Under the pieces are notes generated by a model. That model saw only the letters and a program-made list of their open reading frames with translations, ran no database searches and was not told the DNA's origin. DNA of 64,000 nt from Arenibacterium halophilum. GTDB lineage: Bacteria; Pseudomonadota; Alphaproteobacteria; Rhodobacterales; Rhodobacteraceae. Position 1 is the first letter of the stretch; every line of letters starts with the position of its first letter. The stretch covers positions 62,001-126,000 of the forward strand of contig NZ_VCPC01000005.1 in NCBI RefSeq assembly GCF_005938225.1, written 5' to 3'. The position numbers were made by a program, and so were the translations under genes. Below, piece by piece: positions 33,784 to 42,403 of the stretch.

Positions 33784-34667
33784 TGGCCGCCCTGGGTATG
33801 AACGCGGACGGGTTGCGCCGCGATGAACGCCTGGAACGGCTGCGGCTGTTCGGCCTCAGCTCGCCCGCGCTGCTGCTGATCCTCGTCGTGCTGGTGATCC
33901 CGGTGGGCTGGCTGTTCTATGTCTCCTTCATCGGAGCCAACGGGCAATTCTCGCTGGAAAACTACGAACGGATGATCAACCGCAGCTCTTACCGGCGGAT
34001 TTTCTTCACCACCTTCCAGGTCAGTTTCCTGACCACGGGGCTGTGCATCCTGATCGGCTATCCGCTGGCCTATTTCATCTCGCAGTTGCCCGCGAAGCTG
34101 GCGAACCTGTGCCTGATCACCGTGCTTCTGCCCTTCTGGACCTCGCTTCTGGTGCGCACCTATGCCTGGCTGGTGCTGTTGCAGAAGCAGGGGCTGGTGA
34201 ATTCCTGGGGCATGTCGCTGGGCCTGTGGGACGAGCCGATCAAGATGGTGCACAACATGACCGGCACGCTGATCGGCATGGTGCACATTATGCTGCCCTT
34301 CCTGATCCTGCCGGTTTACGGCGCGATGAAGGCGGTGGACGCCGATTTCATGAAAGCCGCCGCCAATCTAGGCGCCAGCCCGCGCAAGGCGTTCTGGACA
34401 GTGTTCTTTCCGCTGACCACGCCGGGGCTGTTTGCGGGCGCGCTGATGGTGTTCATCCTGTGCCTTGGCTTCTTTGTCACCCCGGCGGTGCTGGGCGGCG
34501 GCAAGGTCATCATGGTGTCGATGAAAATCGTCTCTAACATCGAGCTTTTTGTGAACTGGGGCGCGGCCAGCGCGCTTGGCGTCGTGCTTCTGGTGGCAAC
34601 CGTCGCGATCCTGTGGGTGGCGTCACGGTTCCTTAACCTCGACCAGATCGCAGGGGGCGGACACTGA
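33783..34667 (+). CDS. ABC transporter permease, PotB-like
   Basis: A 294-residue inner-membrane protein with six predicted segments. The EAA-type loop reads YGAMKAVDADFMKAAANLGASPRKAFWTVFFPLTTPG, which docks the ATPase. The N-terminal SSPALLLILVVLVIPVGWLFYVSF segment is typical of PotB-type subunits. Both ends overlap neighbouring genes by TGATG, indicating tight translational coupling within the importer operon. Confidence 0.92.
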   Translation: MAALGMNADGLRRDERLERLRLFGLSSPALLLILVVLVIPVGWLFYVSFIGANGQFSLENYERMINRSSYRRIFFTTFQVSFLTTGLCILIGYPLAYFISQLPAKLANLCLITVLLPFWTSLLVRTYAWLVLLQKQGLVNSWGMSLGLWDEPIKMVHNMTGTLIGMVHIMLPFLILPVYGAMKAVDADFMKAAANLGASPRKAFWTVFFPLTTPGLFAGALMVFILCLGFFVTPAVLGGGKVIMVSMKIVSNIELFVNWGAASALGVVLLVATVAILWVASRFLNLDQIAGGGH

Positions 34668-35491
34668 TGGGCGGATGGTTCAGCAAACCCGCGACCGAGA
34701 CTCAGGTCACCCACGGCCAGCGGATGTGGCTTTACGTGCTGGCGGTCATCATCATGGTGCTGCTGGTGGCACCCACGCTGATCGTGATCCCGATGTCGTT
34801 TTCCGACAGCCAGTATCTGGAATTCCCGCCGCAAACCTGGTCGACCCGCTGGTACAATCATTACTTCGGATCCGAGGAATGGATGCAGGCCACGGCGACC
34901 TCGCTCAAGGTCGCGGTGCTGACGATGATGGTGGCAACGCCGGTCGGGGTGCTGGCGGCCTATGGCCTCCACGCCTCGCGCGTGCCTTACGTCCGTGCGG
35001 CCTTCGTGCTGATCCTCACGCCGATGATGGTCCCGCTGGTGCTGGTCGCGATCGGGGCCTTCTATGCCTATGTGCAGCTGAACCTGCTTTATACCATCAC
35101 CGGGCTGGTTCTGGCACATACCATGCTGGCGCTGCCCTTGGTGGTGATTGTCACCGGGTCGGCGCTGAAAGGCTATGACATGACGCAGGAAGACGCCGCG
35201 CGCAGCCTTGGCGCCCCGCGCTGGCAGGCCTTTCTGACAGTGACCTTGCCGCAGATCCGGTTCGCCGTGATCACCAGCGCGCTGCTCGCGTTTCTCACGT
35301 CCTTCGACGAGGTGGTGATTGCCATGTTCATCTCGGGCGGCGACAATCCGACCCTGACGCGCAACATGTTCAACGCCCTGCGCGACCAGATCGACCCGAC
35401 GATCGCGTCGATTTCAACCGTGATGATCCTGATCACCACGCTGGCGATGGTGCTGGCGCAGGTCTTTGGCCAGCAGAAACCCCCGAAATGA
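34667..35491 (+). CDS. ABC transporter permease, PotC-like
   Basis: A 274-residue permease with six predicted membrane segments, the second half of the channel with the preceding gene product. The EAA loop is GYDMTQEDAARSLGAPRWQAFLTVTLPQIRF. The sequence FDEVVIAMFISGGDNPTLTRNMFNALRDQIDPTIA is characteristic of PotC/YdcV-type subunits. It ends 10 bp before the cupin gene. Confidence 0.92.
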   Translation: MGGWFSKPATETQVTHGQRMWLYVLAVIIMVLLVAPTLIVIPMSFSDSQYLEFPPQTWSTRWYNHYFGSEEWMQATATSLKVAVLTMMVATPVGVLAAYGLHASRVPYVRAAFVLILTPMMVPLVLVAIGAFYAYVQLNLLYTITGLVLAHTMLALPLVVIVTGSALKGYDMTQEDAARSLGAPRWQAFLTVTLPQIRFAVITSALLAFLTSFDEVVIAMFISGGDNPTLTRNMFNALRDQIDPTIASISTVMILITTLAMVLAQVFGQQKPPK

Positions 35492-35501
35492 AAGTCCGCG
35501 C

Positions 35502-35861
35502 ATGACCCCGCTTGATGCCTTCGCCGCCCTTGCCGACACCCCCGTTGGCGATTTTGCCGACAAACCCACGACGCTGACGCCGGGCCAGCAAGAGGCCAGC
35601 GTGATGCTGCACACCTCGGCCGATGAGCGCATCAAGATCGGAGTATGGGAATGCACGCCCGGCCATTTCACGGCCGACCGCACGGCTGCGGGCGAATATT
35701 GCCATATCATCTCGGGCACCGCGACGGTGACGAATGCCGATGGCAGCGGGTCGCGCGACATCGGGCCCGGCGATCTGCTGGTGCTGCCGCAGGGCTGGAC
35801 CGGCGAATGGGTGCTGCACGAGCCTATGCGCAAGCTGTTCGTGATCGCGCGCGGCGATTAA
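35502..35861 (+). CDS. Cupin-domain protein of the DUF861/Cupin_3 type
   Basis: A 119-residue small cupin: IGVWECTPGHFTADRTAAGEYCHIISGTATVTNADG...IGPGDLLVLPQGWTGEWVLHEPMRKLFVI. The pattern matches Cupin_3 proteins found beside amine and amino-acid oxidases. It ends the ABC operon, 10 bp after the permease gene. A longer frame starting inside the permease gene is possible but has no ribosome site. Its TAA overlaps the TAA of the convergent oxidase gene, so the two 3' ends share 4 bp. The reaction is unknown. Confidence 0.82.
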   Translation: MTPLDAFAALADTPVGDFADKPTTLTPGQQEASVMLHTSADERIKIGVWECTPGHFTADRTAAGEYCHIISGTATVTNADGSGSRDIGPGDLLVLPQGWTGEWVLHEPMRKLFVIARGD

Positions 35862-37099
35862 CGCCCGAACCGCCCCGGCGCGTAAGGGGTCAGGTCAAGG
35901 TTAACGCCCCGCCCGCGGACCAGCGCCGCCACCGTGCGCCCCAGTTTCGGCCCGATGGTCAGCCCCACATGCTGCCCGCCATAGGCGTGAATGACATTGG
36001 GCGCGCGCGCATCCGAACCAAGCGCCGGCAGGCTGTCGGGCGTCGTGGGGCGGCGGCCCATCCAGGTGTCGCAGCGGCCGAATTCCAGCCCGGGATAGAC
36101 CCTGCGCAGGCGTTTTTCGATTAGCGCGGGCGGCGCGGATGATGGCGCGGCGTCGATCCCCGCGAATTCCACCACCCCGGCGGCGCGCAGGAATCCCTTC
36201 ATCGGCGTGATCACGAATTTCGCATCCGTCACCATGTAGGGCCCCGGCGGCGTGATCGAGGGCGTGAACATCGACAGGTGATAGCCGCGCTCGGCCTCCA
36301 GCCGCATTCCCGTGCCCAGCCGCCGCGCCATCGCGCCCGACCAGACCCCGGCGCAGAGCACGATGCGATCCGCACTCAGCACCGCGCCACCTTCGAGAGT
36401 GACCGAAGGCGCCTCTCCGGGCGCAATATCGACAACCCGGCCCTGCTGAAACCCGCCGCCCTGCTGGCGGTAGTGATCGAACAGCGCCGCCACATAGCGG
36501 CCCGGATCCACGATCCAGCCGAAATCGCGGAACAGCGTGCCGAATGTGTAATCCGGCCCCAGGTGCGGATCACGATCTACCAGCGCGGCGCGGCTCAACT
36601 CCTCGGGCGCCAAGTTGTGACGCGCGCGCATCTCGCGCCACAGCGCATCGCCGTGATAGTCGCCCGGCTCCCTGTACAGGGTCACATAGTCGCCGATCTG
36701 GATGAAGCTTTCCGCCTCCGTCCCACGGGCCAGCGCCATGTGCTGTTCCATGGAATCGAACGTCAGCGCCGACAGCGACTCGGCAATCTCGCGCAAACGA
36801 GGCAGGCGGGCGTTGCCCATAAACGGCAGTAGCCAAGGCAGCAGGCGCGGCAGGTAGGACCAGCGCAGGAACAGCGGCGCGCCCGGATCGAACACCATGC
36901 TGGCCGCCTTGCGCACAAGCGCGGGCGTCGCCACCGGCATCACCGATGTGCGCGCGATCAGCCCCGCGTTCCCGAACGAAGTCTGCCCCGCATCCCCCGG
37001 CATCAGCGGATCGACCAGTATCACATCGTACCCGTCGCGCCGCAGCCATTCCGCCGACGACACGCCGGTGATCCCGGCCCCTACCACAATAACCTTCAT
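35858..37099 (-). CDS. FAD-dependent D-amino-acid-dehydrogenase-like oxidoreductase
   Basis: A 413-residue DadA-like flavoprotein. The FAD motif VIVVGAGITGVSSAEWLRRDGYDVILVD is at the N-terminus, FGNAGLIA follows, and the C-terminal WMGRRPTTPDSLPALG...YGGQHVGLTIGPKLGR is typical of the DadA group. It would deaminate a D-amino acid or N-substituted glycine to a 2-oxo acid, passing electrons to the quinone pool. The ATG has only a weak purine-rich site. It is divergent from the GMC gene, with an ATATCCATTTCG half site between, so it is probably in the MocR regulon. Confidence 0.87.
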   Translation of the reverse strand: MKVIVVGAGITGVSSAEWLRRDGYDVILVDPLMPGDAGQTSFGNAGLIARTSVMPVATPALVRKAASMVFDPGAPLFLRWSYLPRLLPWLLPFMGNARLPRLREIAESLSALTFDSMEQHMALARGTEAESFIQIGDYVTLYREPGDYHGDALWREMRARHNLAPEELSRAALVDRDPHLGPDYTFGTLFRDFGWIVDPGRYVAALFDHYRQQGGGFQQGRVVDIAPGEAPSVTLEGGAVLSADRIVLCAGVWSGAMARRLGTGMRLEAERGYHLSMFTPSITPPGPYMVTDAKFVITPMKGFLRAAGVVEFAGIDAAPSSAPPALIEKRLRRVYPGLEFGRCDTWMGRRPTTPDSLPALGSDARAPNVIHAYGGQHVGLTIGPKLGRTVAALVRGRGVNLDLTPYAPGRFGR

Positions 37100-37153
37100 C
37101 CACGCCCCCGCCTGTGCCTTTCCTCTTGGTAACACAGGCCCGACGCGCCGGTC

Positions 37154-37185
37154 ATATCCATTTCGATGCCGCAAAGCGGACATCT
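37154..37185. promoter_or_regulatory. Candidate MocR-type half site, copy 3
   Basis: ATATCCATTTCG (37154-37165) is identical to the first half of copy 1, in the region between the divergent DadA-like and GMC genes. The place of the second half (GCGGACATCT) matches at only 4 of 10 positions, so this is a weak or half site. Confidence 0.5.
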
Positions 37186-37297
37186 GCACCGCCAATGGAA
37201 TGCTAAAGATTCCAGATTGGATCTGCCCCGCAAGGCCACTATCGGCAAGTTTGGGCGACAGACCGGCAAGACCGAAGGCAGGGACGTTTTTCAGACC

Positions 37298-38917
37298 ATG
37301 GACACCTATGATTTCATCGTCGTCGGCGCAGGCTCGGCTGGCTGCGCCGTGGCCGCGCGGCTGAGCGAAAGCGGCAAACACAGCGTGCTGCTGCTCGAGG
37401 CCGGCGGCAGCGACCTCAGCCCGTGGATCTGGATGCCGATCGGCTATGGCAAGACATTCTACCGCAAGTCGGTGAACTGGATGTACATGACGGAACCGGT
37501 GCCCTCGATGCAGAACCGGCCGTCGTACTGGCCGCGCGGCAAGGTGATGGGCGGGTCAAGCTCGATCAACGCGATGGTCTATATTCGCGGCCAGCATCAG
37601 GATTTCGAGGATTGGAAGGCGATGGGCAATCCCGGCTGGGGCTGGGATGACGTGCTGCCCTATTTCCGCAAGGCCGAAACCAACGACCGGGGCGGCGATG
37701 ACTGGCGCGGCGATTCCGGGCCGATCCATGTGTCCACGATGGACCGTGACCTGCACCCGATGTGCCAGGATTTCCTGGCCGCCGGGCAGGAACTGCAATG
37801 GCCGCTGAACCCCGATTTCAACGGCGCGCGGCAGGATGGTGTAGGGACGTACCAGAACACCGCCAAGGACGGGATGCGCATGTCGACGGCGCGCGGATAC
37901 ATTCGCGCGGCGGGCAAACGCGCCAACCTGCGTGTGGTGACGCGCGCCCATGCCACGCGGGTTCTGGTGGAAGACGGTCGCGCCATCGGCGTCGAGTACC
38001 TGCACAAGGGGCGCACCGTGACAGCCAGGGCGCGGGCCGAGGTGATCCTGTCCGGCGGTGCGGTGAATTCGCCGCAGCTGCTGCAACTGTCTGGCATCGG
38101 CCCCGGAGCGCTGCTGCGCGACAAGGGGGTGGATGTGCTGCACGATCTGCCCGGCGTGGGGCGCAACCTTCAGGATCACATGTGCATCGACCACATGTAT
38201 ACCTCGCGCGTGCCGACGCTGAACCAGCAGCTCTATCCGTGGTGGGGCAAGGCGTGGCACGGGCTGCGCTATGTGCTGACGCGGCGCGGGCCGCTGTCGC
38301 TGGGCGTGAACCAGGCGGGCGGTTTCGTGCATGGCCGCCCGGGGCTGGAGCGGCCCAACATCCAGCTGTTCTTTTCGCCGGTCAGCTATACCAAGACGCC
38401 GCCGGGCACGCGCGCGCTGATGAACCCCGATGCCTTCCCGGCCTTCCTGATGTCGGCCCAGCCAACCCGGCCCACCAGCCGGGGGCATCTGGCGATCCGG
38501 TCGTCCGATCCGCTGGCGCCGCCGGAAATTCACCCCAACTATCTGGATACCGAGATCGACCAGCAGGAAATGATCGAATCCTCGCGCGTGCTGCGCCGGA
38601 TCAGCGAGGCCCCCGCCCTGGCCCGCGTGATCGAGCGCGAAGTGACGCCCGGCCCGCAGATTCAGACCGATGAGGAACTGCTGGAGGATATCCGCGCCCG
38701 CGCCGTCACGATCTTTCACCCGGTCAGTTCCTGCCGCATGGGGCCAGACGCGGGCATTGACGTGGTCGACAATCGCTTGCGTGTGCACGGGCTGCGCGGC
38801 CTGCGCGTGGCCGATGCCTCGATCTTTCCCACGCTGACCTCGGGCAACACCAACGCCCCCGCGATCATGGTTGGCGAAAAGGCGGCCGCGCTGATCCTGG
38901 AAGATCATCAAGCCTGA
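37298..38917 (+). CDS. GMC-family FAD oxidoreductase, choline-dehydrogenase-like
   Basis: A 539-residue glucose-methanol-choline oxidoreductase. DFIVVGAGSAGCAVAARLSE binds FAD, PRGKVMGGSSSINAMVYIRG is the first GMC signature, GAVNSPQLLQLSGIGP the second, and HPVSSCRMG with GNTNAPAIMVGEKAA carries the catalytic His/Asn pair. It oxidises a primary alcohol to the aldehyde. No betaine-aldehyde dehydrogenase lies nearby, so choline is not assured as substrate. I chose the ATG giving MDTYDFIVV, because the FAD motif follows directly. Confidence 0.88.
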   Translation: MDTYDFIVVGAGSAGCAVAARLSESGKHSVLLLEAGGSDLSPWIWMPIGYGKTFYRKSVNWMYMTEPVPSMQNRPSYWPRGKVMGGSSSINAMVYIRGQHQDFEDWKAMGNPGWGWDDVLPYFRKAETNDRGGDDWRGDSGPIHVSTMDRDLHPMCQDFLAAGQELQWPLNPDFNGARQDGVGTYQNTAKDGMRMSTARGYIRAAGKRANLRVVTRAHATRVLVEDGRAIGVEYLHKGRTVTARARAEVILSGGAVNSPQLLQLSGIGPGALLRDKGVDVLHDLPGVGRNLQDHMCIDHMYTSRVPTLNQQLYPWWGKAWHGLRYVLTRRGPLSLGVNQAGGFVHGRPGLERPNIQLFFSPVSYTKTPPGTRALMNPDAFPAFLMSAQPTRPTSRGHLAIRSSDPLAPPEIHPNYLDTEIDQQEMIESSRVLRRISEAPALARVIEREVTPGPQIQTDEELLEDIRARAVTIFHPVSSCRMGPDAGIDVVDNRLRVHGLRGLRVADASIFPTLTSGNTNAPAIMVGEKAAALILEDHQA

Positions 38918-38946
38918 TCCACCCCTCCTGAATCGCCTATGAACGC

Positions 38947-38968
38947 CGGACGTGTTTGCGCGTCCGGT
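38947..38968 (+). terminator. Hairpin after the GMC gene
   Basis: CCGGACG and CGTCCGG form a 7-bp stem around an 8-nt loop, about 30 bp after the GMC stop codon and just ahead of the TAXI-TRAP promoter. It lacks a T-run but is in the right place to separate the two units. Confidence 0.5.
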
Positions 38969-38979
38969 ACAAAGTGGCG

Positions 38980-39007
38980 TTGACAAGCCTGAAAGCGTAT
39001 CTATGAT
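38980..39007 (+). promoter_or_regulatory. Sigma-70-type promoter of the TAXI-TRAP operon
   Basis: TTGACA (38980-38985) and TATGAT (39002-39007) are separated by 16 bp. The stretch downstream is AT-rich (GCATAATATTAGATAG). The ribosome site GGGAGGAG and the ATG of the binding-protein gene follow about 65 bp later. Confidence 0.65.
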
Positions 39008-39072
39008 GCATAATATTAGATAGCTAAGTGCCTGGAAGGCGCGAAGACTTCTTTGGGAGGAGACCAAAAGAA

Positions 39073-40059
39073 ATGACCATCAAGTCCAAAGCCACCGCCG
39101 CGCTGCTGGCGTTCGGCCTTCTTGCTGCGCCGGCTGTATCCGCGCAGACCTATAATCTGACGCTGTGCGGCGCGAGCCCGGGCGGATTGTGGAGCCTGCT
39201 GGGCGCAGGCGTTGATGCCGCCGTGAAGGAATCGTTCCCCGGTTCGACCGTGACCTATCAAACCTCGGGTGGCGGATTGGCCAACGTCGGCCTTCTGGAT
39301 CAGGGCAAGTGTGACCTTGCAATCATCCACGACGCCGAAGCCAAGGCCGCACTTGGCGGGCTGGCCCCGTTCAAATCCAAGATCGAATCCATGCGCACCG
39401 TCGCACAGCTGTATTCCTGGGCGCCGATGCAGGCCATCGTCAACGCCGATTACGCTGAAGAACACGGTCTGACCAAGCTGGAGGATATCGCCGAGAAGCA
39501 GCTGCCGATCACCATCGTGCTGAACCGGCGCGGCAATATCGTGAGCGGGATCGGCGAAGCCATGCTGAACGCTATCGGCGCCAGCCCCGAGCAGATCGAG
39601 GAATGGGGCGGCAGTGTGGAATACGCGGCCTCGGGCGAACAGGGCGACCTGATGCGCGACCGCCGGGTCGACATGCTGCTGAACTCGCTGTTTGTGAACC
39701 ATTCGTCGATCCGCGAACTGGCCTCCTCGATCGACGTGAAGCTGCTGCCGATCACCGACGAGACCGCGCAGAAGGTCATCGACGAATGGGACATCCAGCG
39801 TTTCACAGTGCCCAACGCGGCCTATGACTGGACCGACGAAGACGTGCTGACGCTGACAGTCTCGGCTCAGCTTTTCGTTCGCGAAGATGCCGATCCCAAG
39901 ATGGTGGGCGACGTGACGCGCGCGCTGGTGGATAACGTTGCCAAATTGCAGGGCGTTCACAAGGCGATGGCGCCTCTGGATGTCAAGTTGATGGGCGGCG
40001 CGACCACGGTGCCCTATCACGCCGAGGCGCAAAAAATCTTCGACGACTCCGGCTCGTAA
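39073..40059 (+). CDS. TAXI-family TRAP transporter solute-binding protein
   Basis: A 328-residue periplasmic protein. A Sec signal (MTIKSKATAALLAFGLLAAPAVSA) is followed by YNLTLCGASPGGLWSLLGAGVDAAVKESFPGSTVTYQTSGGGLANVGLLDQGKCDLAI, the characteristic TAXI start. GGGAGGAG lies 9 bases before the ATG. It works with the fused permease encoded next. TAXI systems import organic acids such as glutamate or 2-oxoglutarate; the ligand here is unknown. A stem-loop separates the two genes. Confidence 0.9.
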   Translation: MTIKSKATAALLAFGLLAAPAVSAQTYNLTLCGASPGGLWSLLGAGVDAAVKESFPGSTVTYQTSGGGLANVGLLDQGKCDLAIIHDAEAKAALGGLAPFKSKIESMRTVAQLYSWAPMQAIVNADYAEEHGLTKLEDIAEKQLPITIVLNRRGNIVSGIGEAMLNAIGASPEQIEEWGGSVEYAASGEQGDLMRDRRVDMLLNSLFVNHSSIRELASSIDVKLLPITDETAQKVIDEWDIQRFTVPNAAYDWTDEDVLTLTVSAQLFVREDADPKMVGDVTRALVDNVAKLQGVHKAMAPLDVKLMGGATTVPYHAEAQKIFDDSGS

Positions 40060-40070
40060 CGATGATTTAG

Positions 40071-40093
40071 AGCGGGCGCGACAAGCGCCCGCT
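40071..40093 (+). other. Stem-loop downstream of the TAXI binding-protein gene
   Basis: AGCGGGCGC and GCGCCCGCT form a 9-bp stem with a 5-nt loop, 12 bases after the binding-protein stop codon. TTGATC follows, not a T-run, so partial readthrough into the permease gene is expected. Confidence 0.6.
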
Positions 40094-40140
40094 TGATCTA
40101 TCGCCAGCTTTCAACCGCAAGCAGCTCAAGGCCCTGACGC

Positions 40141-42042
40141 GTGTTCAACTTCTTTTTCAGCACCGGCGTTCGCCGCCGTCCGGGCGGAATGCCCGCCCAC
40201 CTCATCAAGGCCTTCTCGGCCCTGACCGCCGTTTGGGTGGTGTACGCCGCCGGGTTTTCCCGCGCCGACAGCCTGACGCTGACCATGACCTTTCTGGCGC
40301 TGATGCTGGCGCTGACGTTTCTGCTGATCGGGCCAAGCCCGAATTCGCAGCGCGACACGATCCTGCCAACCGACTGGGTTTTAGCACTCGCCTCTCTGGC
40401 GGCCGGCGTCTACTTCGTGTCGCAGGCCGATGATATTGCCCGCCGGATCACCCTGCTGGATCCGCTTTCGGTCTGGGATATCACCTTTGCCTCGCTGATC
40501 CTTTTCCTGACGATCGAAGCGATGCGCCGCACCGTTGGCATGGGGCTGACGCTGATCGTGCTGATCTTCCTTGCCTACAACCTTTGGGGCGACAGGCTGG
40601 GTGGAACGCTGGGACATGGTGAAATCACCTATGACCATTTCATCGACATCACCGTATTCACGACGGACGGGCTGTTCGGGGTGCCGCTGCGCGTTGCCGC
40701 AACCTATGCCTTCCTCTTCGTGCTGTTCGGCACGGCGCTGTCCAAGGCCGGGGGCGCGCAGTTCTTCTATAACCTTGCCGCTTATCTGACCGGCGGCGCC
40801 GTGGGCGGACCGGCCAAGATCGCGGTTGTGTCTTCGGGGCTGTACGGCACGATTTCGGGCAGCCCGACGTCTGACGTCGTGACCACCGGCAGCGTCACCA
40901 TCCCGATGATGAAAACCATGGGCTACCGCTCCTCCTTTGCTGCGGCGACAGAGGTCGCGGCCTCGACGGGCGGGTCATTATTGCCTCCGGTCATGGGCGC
41001 GGCGGCCTTCATCATGGCGGAATACACCGGCATCGCCTATGCCGAGATCGCTCTGGCGGCGCTGATCCCGGCCCTGCTCTACTATGTCCCGATCTACATT
41101 CAGGTGCACCTGCGCGCCACGCGCGACGGGCTGAAAGGTGTCGACCTGTCGGAAATTCCGCCGCTGCGGAAGATCATGAAAGACGGCGGCTTGTTCATCG
41201 TGCCGCTGGTCATTATCAGTTGGTCCCTGATTGCGGGCTATACGCCAACCTACAGCGCGCTTTACGGGCTTGCCGGCGTGGTGGCCGTGTCGATGGTGCG
41301 GCGCAGTACGCGCATGTCGCCATCCGCAATCTACGATGTGCTGGCGGAAACCAGTTTCCGCATGGTGGCCGTGGCCGGGGCCTGTGCCGCCGCCGGGCTG
41401 GTGATCGGCGGAATCACGATGACGGGGCTTGCCTCAAAGTTCTCGACTCTGGTCTTCATGATCTCGGGGCAGAACGTGCTGATGTCGCTGATCGTGGCGG
41501 CCATCCTGACGACGCTTCTGGGTATGGGGATGCCCACGCCAAGCGCCTACATCCTTGCGGCGGTTCTGATTTCGCCGGTGATGCAAAGCCTTGGCATCGA
41601 CCAGATGGCAGGCCATCTGTTCATCCTCTACTTCGCGGTCATGTCAGCGCTGACGCCACCGGTGGCGGTGGCCGCCTATGCCGCCAGTGCCATAGCCGAT
41701 GAAAACCCGCTGGTGATTGCCGCGCAGGCGGTCAAGATCGCCATCGGCGCCTTCCTGATCCCCTTCGCGTTCATCTATCAGCCGGGACTTCTGCTGAATG
41801 GCTCGGTCGTAGAGATCGTCGTCGCAGTTGTTACGTCGATCGCCGGTCTGGCGCTGATCGCGCTGGCGGTCGAGGGGTATTACCGCACCGTTTATCGCTG
41901 GGGTCCGCGCCTGTTGATGATGGGCGCAGGGGGTCTGCTGCTGTTTGGCGGATGGCTGTTCGCGCTGGTCGCCGTTCTGGTGGCGGCTGTTGGCTGGGGC
42001 TGGAACCGGATGATGGTATCCCGTCAGTTGCCCGGCACCTGA
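40141..42042 (+). CDS. TAXI-TRAP fused permease (DctQM-type 4TM/12TM)
   Basis: A 633-residue polytopic membrane protein in which the small and large TRAP subunits are fused, as usual for TAXI systems. The DctM part shows SSGLYGTISGSPTSDVVTTGSVTIPMMKTMGYRSSFAAATEVAASTGGSLLPPVMGAAAFIMAEYTG and LLGMGMPTPSAYILAAVL. I chose the GTG start with AAGG nine bases upstream; an ATG 48 bp downstream (MPAHLIKAF) is an alternative. The gene ends just before a strong intrinsic terminator, so the transporter is a two-gene unit. Confidence 0.9.
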   Translation: MFNFFFSTGVRRRPGGMPAHLIKAFSALTAVWVVYAAGFSRADSLTLTMTFLALMLALTFLLIGPSPNSQRDTILPTDWVLALASLAAGVYFVSQADDIARRITLLDPLSVWDITFASLILFLTIEAMRRTVGMGLTLIVLIFLAYNLWGDRLGGTLGHGEITYDHFIDITVFTTDGLFGVPLRVAATYAFLFVLFGTALSKAGGAQFFYNLAAYLTGGAVGGPAKIAVVSSGLYGTISGSPTSDVVTTGSVTIPMMKTMGYRSSFAAATEVAASTGGSLLPPVMGAAAFIMAEYTGIAYAEIALAALIPALLYYVPIYIQVHLRATRDGLKGVDLSEIPPLRKIMKDGGLFIVPLVIISWSLIAGYTPTYSALYGLAGVVAVSMVRRSTRMSPSAIYDVLAETSFRMVAVAGACAAAGLVIGGITMTGLASKFSTLVFMISGQNVLMSLIVAAILTTLLGMGMPTPSAYILAAVLISPVMQSLGIDQMAGHLFILYFAVMSALTPPVAVAAYAASAIADENPLVIAAQAVKIAIGAFLIPFAFIYQPGLLLNGSVVEIVVAVVTSIAGLALIALAVEGYYRTVYRWGPRLLMMGAGGLLLFGGWLFALVAVLVAAVGWGWNRMMVSRQLPGT

Positions 42043-42070
42043 CAGACCAGCTGTCCAATGCACATGAAAA

Positions 42071-42111
42071 GCGGCCGGCCCGGGGAAGACGGGCCGGCCG
42101 CCTGTTTTTTT
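42071..42111 (+). terminator. Strong rho-independent terminator of the TAXI-TRAP operon
   Basis: GCGGCCGGCCCG and CGGGCCGGCCGC form a perfect 12-bp stem with a 7-nt loop, followed by CTG and seven T residues. It lies 28 bp after the permease stop. It is the clearest intrinsic terminator in the window and separates the transporter from the gentisate genes. The rest of the 361-bp gap up to the gentisate dioxygenase gene holds only an inverted repeat and a ribosome site. Confidence 0.9.
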
Positions 42112-42262
42112 GTTTTACGGAAACAACCTGCCCATCGGGCACGATACCGCCTCACGCTACCTGTACAATTCTGGGCACTGCCATACCCCCTGCGGGCTTT
42201 GGTCAAACCACCCGGACTGGCGCCTGTAGCCGAACCAGCCGGCCTTCGATCTTGATTGAGAG

Positions 42263-42283
42263 CTATACATATAGTATGTATAG
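42263..42283. promoter_or_regulatory. 21-bp inverted repeat upstream of the gentisate dioxygenase gene
   Basis: CTATACATA and TATGTATAG are perfect 9-bp arms around a TAG centre, in an AT-rich patch 120 bp before the dioxygenase start. It has the size of an operator for a dimeric regulator. No regulator gene adjoins, so the protein that reads it is unknown. Confidence 0.6.
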
Positions 42284-42403
42284 TTACTAAATACACGACG
42301 GTCCTGATTGCCACTCTCAGGCAAGCTCAGGACAAGACATGCCCCAGCGATCACCGCGCCGCCTGGCGCCGCTTTCGGGCCATCGACAAACCGGAGGATT
42401 GTC

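Noticed and set aside
37298-38917. Choline dehydrogenase betA
   Set aside because: GMC motifs fit, but no betaine-aldehyde dehydrogenase, BetI or choline transporter is beside it, so the gene name is not justified.
37556-39067. Long minus-strand open frame of about 500 codons
   Set aside because: It is antisense to the GMC oxidoreductase gene, which has all its catalytic signatures.
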